64,000 bases of DNA from Limnohabitans sp. 2KL-17 (GTDB lineage Bacteria > Pseudomonadota > Gammaproteobacteria > Burkholderiales > Burkholderiaceae_C). Below are positions 27,380 through 35,137 of this stretch, in pieces. Both the position numbers and the translations under genes were made by a program. The DNA lies in the NCBI RefSeq assembly GCF_003063415.1, contig NZ_NESK01000019.1:22635-86634 (forward strand). The letters are read 5' to 3'. Under the pieces are notes generated by a model. It was not told the origin of the DNA. It saw only the letters and a program-made list of their open reading frames with translations, and did no database searches. Positions within the stretch are counted from its first letter, which is position 1. Every line of letters starts with the position of its first letter.

Positions 27380-28519
27380 ATGGCCAAACGAGATTTTTAC
27401 GAAGTGCTGGGCGTTGCCAAAAACGCCTCAGACGAAGACATCAAAAAGGCTTATCGCAAATTGGCGATGAAGTACCACCCTGACCGCAACCAGGGTGAGG
27501 ATGCGAAAGCCAAAGAAGCCGAGGCCAAATTCAAGGAAGTCAAAGAAGCCTACGAAATGCTGTCGGACGCGCAAAAGCGCGCCGCCTATGACCAGCACGG
27601 TCACGCCGGTGTCGACCCCAATATGCGCGGTGGCGCCGAAGGCTTTGGCGGTTTTGGTGATGCATTTGGTGACATCTTTGGCGACATCTTTGGTGGCCAG
27701 GCCCGTGGTGGGCGTGGCGGCGGACGCCAGGTTTTCCGTGGTGCTGACCTGAGCTATGCCATGGAGATCACGCTCGAAGAGGCCGCCCATGGCAAGGATT
27801 CGCAATTGCGCATACCGAGCTGGGATGCCTGCGACACCTGCAGTGGTTCTGGCGCCAAGCCGGGTACCAGCGCAAAAACATGCGCAACCTGCCATGGTCA
27901 GGGCCAGGTGCAAATGCGCCAAGGGTTTTTCAGCGTGCAGCAGACCTGCCCACATTGCCGTGGCACCGGCAAGATCATTCCAGAGCCCTGCGGCACATGC
28001 CAAGGCCAAGGCAAGGTCAAAAAACAAAAAACACTCGAAGTCAAAATCCCGGCGGGTATCGACGATGGCATGCGCATCCGCAGTGCAGGCAACGGCGAAC
28101 CGGGCACCAATGGCGGGCCACCGGGTGATCTGTTCATCGAGATCCGCCTCAAGAAACATGCAATTTTTGAACGCGATGGTGATGACTTGCACTGTGCTGT
28201 GCCCATCGGCTTCACCAAAGCGGCTTTGGGTGGTGAAATTGACGTGCCCACTTTGGGCGGAAAAGCAGCCATCGACATTCCGGAAGGCACCCAGACGGGC
28301 AAACAATTCCGATTGCGCGGCAAAGGCATCAAAGGCGTGCGGGGCAGTTACCCGGGTGATTTGTATTGCCACATCACGGTGGAAACGCCCGTCAAGCTCA
28401 CCGAACACCAGAAAAAACTGCTCAAGGAATTTGATGACTCGCTGAGCAAAGGCGGTGGAAAGCACCAGCCCAGCGGCGAAAGCTGGACCGACAAACTCAA
28501 AGGGTTCTTCGGCGCGTAA
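27380..28519 (+). CDS. dnaJ: Chaperone protein DnaJ (Hsp40)
   Basis: A 379-residue class A J-protein. The J-domain includes [15 protein letters not shown] and YHPDRNQ with the essential HPD; a Gly/Phe-rich linker follows; four CxxCxGxG-type zinc repeats occur (for example [40 protein letters not shown]); and the C-terminal substrate domain is complete. It delivers clients to DnaK and stimulates its ATPase. A strong terminator follows. Confidence 0.97.
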   Translation: MAKRDFYEVLGVAKNASDEDIKKAYRKLAMKYHPDRNQGEDAKAKEAEAKFKEVKEAYEMLSDAQKRAAYDQHGHAGVDPNMRGGAEGFGGFGDAFGDIFGDIFGGQARGGRGGGRQVFRGADLSYAMEITLEEAAHGKDSQLRIPSWDACDTCSGSGAKPGTSAKTCATCHGQGQVQMRQGFFSVQQTCPHCRGTGKIIPEPCGTCQGQGKVKKQKTLEVKIPAGIDDGMRIRSAGNGEPGTNGGPPGDLFIEIRLKKHAIFERDGDDLHCAVPIGFTKAALGGEIDVPTLGGKAAIDIPEGTQTGKQFRLRGKGIKGVRGSYPGDLYCHITVETPVKLTEHQKKLLKEFDDSLSKGGGKHQPSGESWTDKLKGFFGA

Positions 28520-28538
28520 AGCCGGGCGTTTACTGAAA

Positions 28539-28569
28539 GGCGGTTTGACTTGCGTCAAACCGCCTTTTT
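28539..28569 (+). terminator. Strong rho-independent terminator after dnaJ
   Basis: An 11-base perfect stem, GGCGGTTTGAC with GTCAAACCGCC around a TTGC loop, is followed by TTTTT. It ends the grpE-dnaK-dnaJ unit 20 bases after the dnaJ stop. Confidence 0.93.
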
Positions 28570-28591
28570 GATTGAGGTGCAACATGCAAAC

Positions 28592-29956
28592 ATGAGCGCC
28601 ACCATCACCTTCCTGGGCGGAGCCGACACCGTGACCGGCTCCAAGTACCTGATCGAACACAATCACCAGCGCTTGCTGGTGGATTGCGGCTTGTTTCAGG
28701 GCTACAAACAACTGCGTTTGCGCAACTGGAACCCCTTGCCCGTGGTGCCTGGCGACATTCAGGCCGTGGTCCTGACCCATGCGCATCTGGACCACAGCGG
28801 CTACCTGCCCTTGCTGATCAAAAACGGCTTTAGGGGCCGGGTGCATGCCACATCGGGCACTTGCGATCTGGCCAGCATCTTGCTGCCAGACAGTGGGCAC
28901 ATTCAAGAAGAAGACGCATTTTTTGCCAACCGTCACGGCTTCTCCAAACACGCCCCGGCCCTGCCGCTGTACACAAAGCAAGAGGCCATCCACAGCTTGA
29001 AACAATTGCACGCTGAAAAACAAGGCCAGTGGTTTGAGCCGATTCGCGGCTGGAAGGCGCGCTTTCAGTCGGCGGGACACATTCTGGGGGCAGCAAGTTT
29101 GCTGCTCGATATAGGCGGTCGGCGCGTTTTGTTTTCGGGTGATCTGGGCCGTCCTGACGACCCTTTGATGAACCCGCCAGAGCCGCCACCTCAGGCAGAT
29201 ACCGTCTTGATCGAATCGACTTATGGCGATCGCCAGCACCCCAAGGAAAAACTGTTTGAAGAACTCGGCCCCCTTTTGCACAAGCTGGCCGCACGCGGCG
29301 GCGTGGCGGTGGTGCCGGTGTTTGCCGTAGGGCGGGCGCAAGCTGTGCTGCACACCATTGCGCAGCTCAAGGCTGCCGGGCAAATTCCCAAGGGCCTGCC
29401 CATTTTTCTGGACAGCCCCATGGCCATTCATTCCACGGCCTTGTTTGAGCGCCATCCCGGCGAACACCGCCTGAGTGTGCAAGAAGTCCGCAATATGGAC
29501 TATGTGGCCACCATGTTGGAGACGCCCGAGCAGTCCAAGTCATTGCTGCACCGACACGGCCCCATGGTCATCCTGGCGGCCAGTGGCATGGCCACGGGTG
29601 GGCGGGTATTGCACCATCTGATGCAATACGCCGGCGATCACCGCAACATGGTCATCCTGACCGGCTATCAGGCTCCAGGCACCCGTGGCGCGGCGCTGGC
29701 CAGTGGTCACAGCACCATTCGGATTCATGCGCAAGACGTGACCGTGCGGGCCGAAGTGGTGCAGATCGAATCGGCATCCGCACATGCCGATGCCAACCAG
29801 TTGTTGAGCTGGCTGCACAAAATGCCCAGTGCCCCGGGGCAGGTGTATGTGGTGCATGGCGAGCGCGAGGGCTCGGACATGCTGCGCCAGCGCATCGAGC
29901 ACGAAATCAAGTGGCGTGCACTGGTGCCCGAGCACGGCTCAGTCTGGCCGCTTTGA
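28592..29956 (+). CDS. Beta-CASP metallo-beta-lactamase RNase-like protein
   Basis: A 454-residue metallo-beta-lactamase/beta-CASP protein resembling bacterial CPSF/Ysh1-type RNA exonucleases. The N-terminal FLGGADTVTGSKYLIE and the zinc motif LTHAHLDHSGYLP are clear; SAGHILGAAS, FSGDLGRPDDPLM and the beta-CASP motifs (VLIESTYGDR, VPVFAVGRAQ, SGMATGGRVLHHL) follow; the terminal VHGE is also present. It probably processes RNA. The ATG at 28592 starts just before the first beta strand. It stands alone and converges on the DUF1854 gene. Confidence 0.88.
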   Translation: MSATITFLGGADTVTGSKYLIEHNHQRLLVDCGLFQGYKQLRLRNWNPLPVVPGDIQAVVLTHAHLDHSGYLPLLIKNGFRGRVHATSGTCDLASILLPDSGHIQEEDAFFANRHGFSKHAPALPLYTKQEAIHSLKQLHAEKQGQWFEPIRGWKARFQSAGHILGAASLLLDIGGRRVLFSGDLGRPDDPLMNPPEPPPQADTVLIESTYGDRQHPKEKLFEELGPLLHKLAARGGVAVVPVFAVGRAQAVLHTIAQLKAAGQIPKGLPIFLDSPMAIHSTALFERHPGEHRLSVQEVRNMDYVATMLETPEQSKSLLHRHGPMVILAASGMATGGRVLHHLMQYAGDHRNMVILTGYQAPGTRGAALASGHSTIRIHAQDVTVRAEVVQIESASAHADANQLLSWLHKMPSAPGQVYVVHGEREGSDMLRQRIEHEIKWRALVPEHGSVWPL

Positions 29957-29974
29957 ACCGCTGTTCCAAGCAAT

Positions 29975-30439
29975 TCAGAGGAATCGGTCGAGCAGTTTGC
30001 GCGAGTTTTTGTCCATGGCCGCCAGGTCGCGGATCATGAATTGAACCCCATTGGCATCGTTGACCAAGAGCACGGTGCCTGTTAGGCGCCGTATGTCTTC
30101 TTCGCCCTTGAGCAAGAACTGTGTGACACCCCGATCGGTGACGACCGTCCAGGTGCAAGGTGTGGCAAAGCTGCTGACATCGGTCAACTGAAGAATTTCG
30201 GGCAAAAATTCGCGCTCGTTCAAGGCTTGAAGAACCTGCAAACGCAATGGCGGATCGAGCTGGGTCAGCGACTCGATCCAGACAATTTCATGACCTTCAG
30301 CGTCCATCAGTGCCACACCTGCGTCAGGTGCTGACACGGGATAAGCGCGCAAAGCCGTGACCGGGACATGGCGAGTGCCATCGGGCATTTGCAGAACCCA
30401 GCGGCCAAAGGCATCGCGTTGCAGATCAAACGGGTTCAT
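29975..30439 (-). CDS. DUF1854 protein linked to cyanophycin genes
   Basis: A 154-residue soluble protein of the DUF1854 type. Segments FDLQRDAFGRWVLQMPDG and AYPVSAPDAGVALMD near the N-terminus, and ILQLTDVSSFATPCTW and RDLAAMDKNSRKLLDRFL later, match my recollection of the protein that accompanies cyanophycin synthetase genes in Burkholderiales. Its start overlaps the ABC transporter stop by 4 bases (ATGA), so the two are translationally coupled. Its function is unknown; the coupling suggests a partner or regulator of the transporter. Confidence 0.8.
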   Translation of the reverse strand: MNPFDLQRDAFGRWVLQMPDGTRHVPVTALRAYPVSAPDAGVALMDAEGHEIVWIESLTQLDPPLRLQVLQALNEREFLPEILQLTDVSSFATPCTWTVVTDRGVTQFLLKGEEDIRRLTGTVLLVNDANGVQFMIRDLAAMDKNSRKLLDRFL

Positions 30440-32748
30440 ACACTCACCTTTTGCGCTGTGACTTCGATGCTGCCACCCAAAACCGCTTCGGTTTCAGCTT
30501 GCCGTTGTTGGGCTTCATACAGACGCCAATAAGCGCCTTGCGCCTCGATCAACGCATCGTGTGTGCCCTCTTCCACCACCACCCCTTTGTCCATGACAAC
30601 CAGGCGATCGGCCTTGCGCAAGGTAGACAGCCGGTGCGCAATCGCAATCGTGGTGCGCCCACGCACCAGGTTGTCCAAGGCCCTTTGAATTTCCTTTTCG
30701 GTTTCGGTGTCCACGGCCGAAGTCGCCTCGTCCAGAATCAGAATGCGCGGGTTGATCAGCAAAGCCCTTGCAATCGAAATGCGTTGGCGCTCACCACCCG
30801 ACAAACCCTGTCCACGCTCACCCACCAGCGAGTCGTAGCCCTGTGGCATGCGCAAGATGAATTCGTGGGCATGGGCGGCACGTGCGGCCGCCACAATGTC
30901 TTCACGGCTCGCCTCGGGTTTGCCGTAAGCGATGTTGTCGGCGATCGTGCCAAAGAACAAGAAAGGTTCTTGCAGCACCAAGCCAATTTGTCGGCGGTAA
31001 TCGGCCACTTTCAATTGCCGGATGTCGGTTCCGTCCAGCTCAATCGTGCCTTCAGTCAGGTCGTAAAAACGGCAGATCAAATTGACCAGCGTGCTCTTGC
31101 CCGAACCACTGTGGCCAACCAGCCCAATCATCTGCCCGGGTTGTATATCGAGGTTGAGTTGCCGGATCACCGCGCGGTTGCCGTAGCGAAAGCCTGCATC
31201 GCGCACCGTGATGTGGCCTTGCACTGGGGTGGGTAAAGCCACGGGTTTGAGGGGCTCGGGCACGCTGGAGACGTGGTCGAGGATGTCAAAAATCCGCTTG
31301 GCGCCAGAAGCCGCCTTTTGAGTGTTCGAGACAATCCGGCTCATTGAATCAAGGCGGCCGTAAAAGCGGCCGATATAGGCCAGAAAAGCGGTCAGCACAC
31401 CCACCGTGATCTGGTCGTCCGAGACCAGCCAGATGCCGAAGCCCCAGACCACCAGCAAACCGATCTCGGTCATCAAGGTCACCGTGGGAGAAAACAGCGA
31501 CCACACCCGGTTCAAGCGGTCGTTGACCAGCAGGTTGTGTTGGTTGGCGTCCTTGAAACGCTGGGCTTCGCGGTCTTCCTGCGCAAAAGCCTTGACCACC
31601 CGGATGCCTGGAATGGTGTCGGTCAGCACGTTGGTCACTTCAGCCCAGACGCGGTCAATCTTCTCGAAGCCGGTCCGCAGCTTCTCGCGCACCACATGGA
31701 TCAACCAGGCGATGAAAGGCAAGGGCAACAAGGTGACCAGGGCCAAGGTCGGGTTGATGGTGAACAAAATGATGGCTGTCATCAAGATCATCAACACGTC
31801 GGTCGCAAAGTCCAGCAGGTGGAGCGATATGAACACGTTGATTCGATCGGTCTCGCTGCCGATTCGGGCAATCAGATCGCCTGTACGCCGTCCACCAAAA
31901 TATTCCAGCGAGAGTTTCAGCAAATGCTCGTAAGTGGTTGTGCGCAAATCGGCGCCAATGCGCTCCGACACCAAAGCCAATATGTAAGTTTTGGCCCAAC
32001 CCAGCCCCCATGCCAACAAGGCAGAGCCCAGCAGCCCCAAAAGGTACAGAGAAACAAGCCCCGGATCGATGGTCTTGCCATTTTGGTAAGGGATCAGGAT
32101 GTCATCCATCAGGGGCATGGTCAGGTAGGGCGGCACCAAAGTTGCTGCCGTCGCTGCCAAAGTCAGCAAGAATCCCGCCAGCAGCGAACCTTGGTAAGGC
32201 TTGGCAAAGCGCCACAGCTTGAACAGGGTCCAGGTCGATGGGGGCGCCAGATCTGCCCGACCACAGCTGGGGCATTCTTCATCTTCATCGGACATCACGG
32301 CCTGACAAACCGGACAGATCGAGCCGGACAGCACATTTTGCAAAGGGCGGCCCTCTGATGGCTGACCCAGTTGCACCATCTGACTTTCAAACTGCGCCGC
32401 CCAGCGGGCCACCGCAGCCTGCAGCCCCAGAGTGAAGCGCCAAACCACCAATTGTCCCTGAGGGGAGGTCAATGCCAGGCAACCCACACCCGCATGGTCA
32501 GTGAGCTTGAGCGACAAATCCGGCTGCAAAGCCCAGCTGGACCAGTTTTTTTCACCCTCAGCCCGGGATAAGACCCGCTGATCGGTCAAAATGATGGCAC
32601 TTTTGGCGAATTGCAAACTGCCGTCAAGGTCAACCTCCAGCCAGGCTGTTGCGTTTTCTTCAGGCAGCAGACAAGAATGGACTTCAACCTGCCAAGCGTC
32701 GGGAAGCACCTGACGGGATGCACAGGCCAAAGAAGAAGTTGATGTCAT
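30436..32748 (-). CDS. Cyanophycin-associated ABC exporter with N-terminal zinc ribbon
   Basis: A 770-residue fused half-transporter. An unusual N-terminal cytoplasmic region of about 190 residues ends in a zinc ribbon (CPVCQAVMSDEDEECPSCGR). Six membrane helices follow (about 200-500), then an ATPase with Walker A GHSGSGKSTLVNLI, signature LSGGERQRISIARAL and Walker B ILILDEATSAVD. Family members sit beside cphA genes, and here it diverges from them across about 170 bases. It overlaps DUF1854 by 4 bases. The cargo is unknown. The ATG at 32748 avoids a hydrophobic extension of the open frame. Confidence 0.85.
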   Translation of the reverse strand: MTSTSSLACASRQVLPDAWQVEVHSCLLPEENATAWLEVDLDGSLQFAKSAIILTDQRVLSRAEGEKNWSSWALQPDLSLKLTDHAGVGCLALTSPQGQLVVWRFTLGLQAAVARWAAQFESQMVQLGQPSEGRPLQNVLSGSICPVCQAVMSDEDEECPSCGRADLAPPSTWTLFKLWRFAKPYQGSLLAGFLLTLAATAATLVPPYLTMPLMDDILIPYQNGKTIDPGLVSLYLLGLLGSALLAWGLGWAKTYILALVSERIGADLRTTTYEHLLKLSLEYFGGRRTGDLIARIGSETDRINVFISLHLLDFATDVLMILMTAIILFTINPTLALVTLLPLPFIAWLIHVVREKLRTGFEKIDRVWAEVTNVLTDTIPGIRVVKAFAQEDREAQRFKDANQHNLLVNDRLNRVWSLFSPTVTLMTEIGLLVVWGFGIWLVSDDQITVGVLTAFLAYIGRFYGRLDSMSRIVSNTQKAASGAKRIFDILDHVSSVPEPLKPVALPTPVQGHITVRDAGFRYGNRAVIRQLNLDIQPGQMIGLVGHSGSGKSTLVNLICRFYDLTEGTIELDGTDIRQLKVADYRRQIGLVLQEPFLFFGTIADNIAYGKPEASREDIVAAARAAHAHEFILRMPQGYDSLVGERGQGLSGGERQRISIARALLINPRILILDEATSAVDTETEKEIQRALDNLVRGRTTIAIAHRLSTLRKADRLVVMDKGVVVEEGTHDALIEAQGAYWRLYEAQQRQAETEAVLGGSIEVTAQKVSV

Positions 32749-32915
32749 GAGGGATGAACCGGAAACGACTCGAACGACCGTGACGGCCGACGAGACAAAA
32801 AACAACCACTGATGTAGCCCATGACTGCACATGAACTGCCCATGTATTTTTTGAATTCAGAGCAATCCACCAGCGCCATGATGGGCCGATCATTGTATAG
32901 CCGCCCTTTTCATTC
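32749..32915. promoter_or_regulatory. Divergent promoter region between the ABC/DUF1854 operon and cphA genes
   Basis: A 167-base intergenic stretch from which both transcripts must start. I could not assign a clear palindrome or promoter pair; a shared regulatory region is inferred from the divergent arrangement only. Confidence 0.4.
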
Positions 32916-35090
32916 ATGAACGCCAAAACCATCCAATTTCTGCGCATGACCCATTTGCGCGGGCCCAACATTTGGACATACCGCCCTGTCATAGAGGCGC
33001 TGATCGACATTGGTGCCCTGGAAGACTTTCCCTCCAACACCTTACCGGGGTTTAACCAACGCTTGACGGCATGGCTGCCGGGGATGATCGAGCACCGCTG
33101 CAGCGTGGGCGAACGCGGGGGATTTTTGCAACGCCTTGAAGAGGGCACCTGGTCTGGCCACGTTCTGGAACACGTCGCCCTGGAGTTGCAAACCCAGGCC
33201 GGCATGCAAACCGGGTTTGGCAAAGCCCGCGAAGCAGGACCCAGAGGCATCTACAAAGTGGTGATCCGCACGCGCCATGAAGCCGTCAGCCGCAGCGCGC
33301 TGGAGACCGCCCGTGACCTGATCCTGGCCGCCATCGAAGACCGCCCCTTCGACGTCAAAGCCGAAGTCAACCGACTCAAGCAAATGGTCGACAGCCTGTG
33401 CATCGGTCCCAGCACGGCCAGCATCGTGGACGCAGCAAGTGACCGCGGCATCCCCGCCATCCGTCTGAACGACGGTAACCTGGTGCAACTTGGCCATGGC
33501 GCCCAGCAGCGCCGCATCTGGACAGCCGAAACCGACCGCACCAGCGCGATTGCCGAAGGCATTTCCAAAGACAAGGACCTGACCAAAAAGTTGCTCAGCA
33601 TGTGCGGCGTTCCCGTACCCCAAGGCCAAATCGTAGACAGCCCTGCTGCGGCCTGGGAGGCGGCGCAAGACATTGGCTTGCCCGTGTGCGTGAAACCCAC
33701 CGATGGCAACCACGCGCGTGGCGTTTCACTCGAGCTTACTAAACAAGAAGACATCGAAGCCGCTTACGGCATTGCCCTGGCAGAGGGCAGCGAAGTCATG
33801 GTGGAGCGATTCATCCTGGGTGAAGAGCACCGCCTGTTGGTGGTGGGTGACCATGTGGCTGCTGCCAACAAAGGCGAGACTGCCAGCGTGGTGGGCGATG
33901 GTGATCACACCATTGCGCAGCTGATCGAGCTTCAGATCAACTCCGACCCCCGCCGTGGCGAAGAAGAAGATTACCCACTTGACACCATCCGGTTGGAAGA
34001 GCACACCACCTCGGTACTGGAACTCAAGCGCCAGGGCCTGACGGCCGACAGCGTGCCAGAAAAAGGCCGGTCCGTGCTCATCATGCGCACTGGCAATATG
34101 GCCCTGGATGTCACGGATGAAGTGCATCCCGAATTGGCCGCGCAAGCCGTGCTGGCTGCACGCGTGGTGGGCCTGGACATCGCCGGTGTCGATCTGGTTG
34201 CACAAGACATTTCCCGGCCGCTGGCTGCGCAAGGGGGCGCGATTGTCGAGGTCAATGCAGGCCCGGGTTTGCTGATGCACCTGAAGCCCGCCGTAGGCAA
34301 GCCGCGACCTGTTGGGCAAGCCATTGCCAACCATTTGTTCAAACCCACGGACACCGGGCGGATTCCGGTGATTGGTCTCATCGGCGATGGGGATACCACA
34401 CGCCCTGCCCAATTGGTGGCTTGGCTTTTGCACCTCAAGGGTCTGTACACCGGCCTGGCCTGTGCAGACGGCTTGTTCATGAACCAGCGCAAACTGCAAA
34501 GCGAAGGTGGCATGGACTGGGACAATGCCCAACGACTGCTGATCAACCGGTCGGTTCAAACAGCCGTTTTTGAAAGCGATATCCGCCATTTGCTGACCGA
34601 AGGTTTTCCTTATGACCGCTGCCAGGTTGGCGTGATCACGCGCATGCCCAAGGCCCAGGGTCTGGAGGATTTATACCCCGGTAATGACGAAAAAATGCCG
34701 GACTATGTCCGCACGCAAATTGACGTGGTTCTGCCTAGTGGCACAGCCGTGCTGAATGCCGCTGACCCCCAAGTGGCCGATCTGAGCCGCTATTGCGATG
34801 GCAGCGTGATTTTTTATGCCGACGACGAAAAAAACCCTCGCCTTTTGGCCCATTGGACGGAAGGCGGACGGATTGCCTTCTGGCGTGATGGGCAGTTGGT
34901 TTTGAGTGAAGGTCAACGTGAAGCCCTCGTCCTGTCCAACAAGCGCCCCGCAGTTTCGCGCCTGTTGCAGGAAGGTCGGCTCACTTCCGATGACATGCTG
35001 GTCGCCGCCAGCGTTGCATGGGCCCTGGACATCAGCATGGATTTGATCCGTGCCGGTGTCAAAAGCTTTGGCCAGAACAACTCTCATTGA
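32916..35090 (+). CDS. Cyanophycin synthetase-like protein with degenerate Mur-ligase half (CphA')
   Basis: A 724-residue paralogue of cyanophycin synthetase. The N-terminal domain and ATP-grasp half are well kept (RMTHLRGPNIWTYRPVIEAL, LCIGPSTASIVDAASDRGIP, KDKDLTKKLLSMCGVPVPQG, KPTDGNHARGVSLEL, IVEVNAGPGLLMHL). In the C-terminal Mur-ligase half the nucleotide loop GTNGKTT is replaced by IGDGDTTRPAQL, and the protein is about 130 residues shorter than CphA. The second ligation (normally arginine) is therefore probably lost, as in CphA2-type enzymes. It lies 47 bases upstream of full-length cphA and may form a complex with it or add dipeptide units. Confidence 0.85.
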   Translation: MNAKTIQFLRMTHLRGPNIWTYRPVIEALIDIGALEDFPSNTLPGFNQRLTAWLPGMIEHRCSVGERGGFLQRLEEGTWSGHVLEHVALELQTQAGMQTGFGKAREAGPRGIYKVVIRTRHEAVSRSALETARDLILAAIEDRPFDVKAEVNRLKQMVDSLCIGPSTASIVDAASDRGIPAIRLNDGNLVQLGHGAQQRRIWTAETDRTSAIAEGISKDKDLTKKLLSMCGVPVPQGQIVDSPAAAWEAAQDIGLPVCVKPTDGNHARGVSLELTKQEDIEAAYGIALAEGSEVMVERFILGEEHRLLVVGDHVAAANKGETASVVGDGDHTIAQLIELQINSDPRRGEEEDYPLDTIRLEEHTTSVLELKRQGLTADSVPEKGRSVLIMRTGNMALDVTDEVHPELAAQAVLAARVVGLDIAGVDLVAQDISRPLAAQGGAIVEVNAGPGLLMHLKPAVGKPRPVGQAIANHLFKPTDTGRIPVIGLIGDGDTTRPAQLVAWLLHLKGLYTGLACADGLFMNQRKLQSEGGMDWDNAQRLLINRSVQTAVFESDIRHLLTEGFPYDRCQVGVITRMPKAQGLEDLYPGNDEKMPDYVRTQIDVVLPSGTAVLNAADPQVADLSRYCDGSVIFYADDEKNPRLLAHWTEGGRIAFWRDGQLVLSEGQREALVLSNKRPAVSRLLQEGRLTSDDMLVAASVAWALDISMDLIRAGVKSFGQNNSH

Positions 35091-35137
35091 TATTCGACAA
35101 GCCCTTCGGCCTTAGCTCATCACAGGAACAATGCTTC

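Noticed and set aside
27428..29482. A 684-codon open frame opposite dnaJ and the beta-CASP gene
   Set aside because: It crosses two clear genes and the dnaJ terminator and has no plausible protein features.
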